The notes under the pieces were generated by a model. The model was not told where the DNA came from and searched no databases. It worked only from the letters and a program-made list of their open reading frames with translations. DNA of 64,000 nucleotides from the NCBI GenBank assembly GCA_949752735.1, contig OX457052.1, forward strand, positions 13,615,037 through 13,679,036, read 5' to 3'. Below, one piece after another: positions 63,967-64,000 of this stretch. Origin of the DNA: Lumbricus terrestris. Lineage: Eukaryota > Annelida > Clitellata > Crassiclitellata > Lumbricidae. How positions within the stretch are numbered: position 1 is the first letter of the stretch; the number at the start of each line of letters is the position of its first letter. Both the position numbers and the translations under genes were made by a program.

Positions 63967-64000
63967 GTATTTATATAGCGCCCCTTCAAGAAACTACTTC
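63967..64000 (-). mobile_element. SINE end cut by the window edge
   Basis: TATTTATATAGCGCCCCTTC is the 3' end, inverted, of the family seen at 44262 and 54367. Confidence 0.45.

Larger units (their letters stand above)
56857..64000 (+). other. Gene C: third EGF receptor-like gene, 3' end outside window
   Basis: Model span with three exons seen: signal peptide (56857), linker (59317) and first EGF (63398). Phases are 2 then 1, the same as gene B. Intron 1 contains a complete mariner-like element, and intron 2 a nested pair of hAT-like elements that accounts for most of its length. The transmembrane and tail exons would be beyond 64000. Confidence 0.7.

Overview
This is eukaryotic genomic DNA: split genes, long introns, microsatellites, tRNA-derived SINEs, LINE fragments and many DNA transposons. 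Complex calcium-binding EGF exons, CR1-like LINEs, hAT/mariner elements and a strong excess of the palindrome TAGGCCTA suggest a marine invertebrate, perhaps an echinoderm. That placement is inference and no single marker proves it.

All credible host coding sequence is on the + strand and forms three tandem related genes. Gene A (about 5.5-27.4 kb, 5' end not seen) has EGF exons at 5550, 6209 and 9164, a half-EGF exon at 11532, a transmembrane exon at 12752, and then an array of exons that can each encode a cytoplasmic tail (21064, 23409, 24494, 25859, 26267, 26793, 27201, plus a relic near 28.1 kb). Gene B (43.27-53.62 kb) looks complete: signal-peptide exon, linker exon, five EGF exons, transmembrane exon and two terminal tail exons. 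Gene C (from 56.86 kb) repeats the start of the same plan (signal peptide, linker, first EGF exon) and runs out of the window. From the linker exon onward the splice junctions are phase 1, so exons can be shuffled, skipped or duplicated in frame.

The most interesting signal is in the tails. Small exons repeatedly encode two tyrosine motifs at fixed spacing, YxxL-x9-YxxI, which is an ITAM-like pattern. Another exon encodes about eight 25-residue repeats carrying YEEI, YEEV or YLEI. I read the locus as a tandem family of EGF-ectodomain receptors with interchangeable SH2-docking tails. Some cassettes are intact, some have lost a tyrosine, and some are frameshifted. This is inferred from sequence only; no expression or splicing has been seen.

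The rest is mostly repeats. Recognised elements include three full mariner/IS630-like or end-only families, at least six hAT-like elements with 8-bp target-site duplications (including one nested in another at 59.6-62.4 kb), CR1-like LINE relics (1.8, 7.2, 8.2, 10.9 and 18.4-20.1 kb), SINEs with tRNA-type A/B boxes, two diverged copies of a GC-rich 3-4 kb block (13.3-17.3 and 33.7-37.8 kb) holding a gag-like or unknown ORF, two foldback structures, and several mini- and microsatellites.
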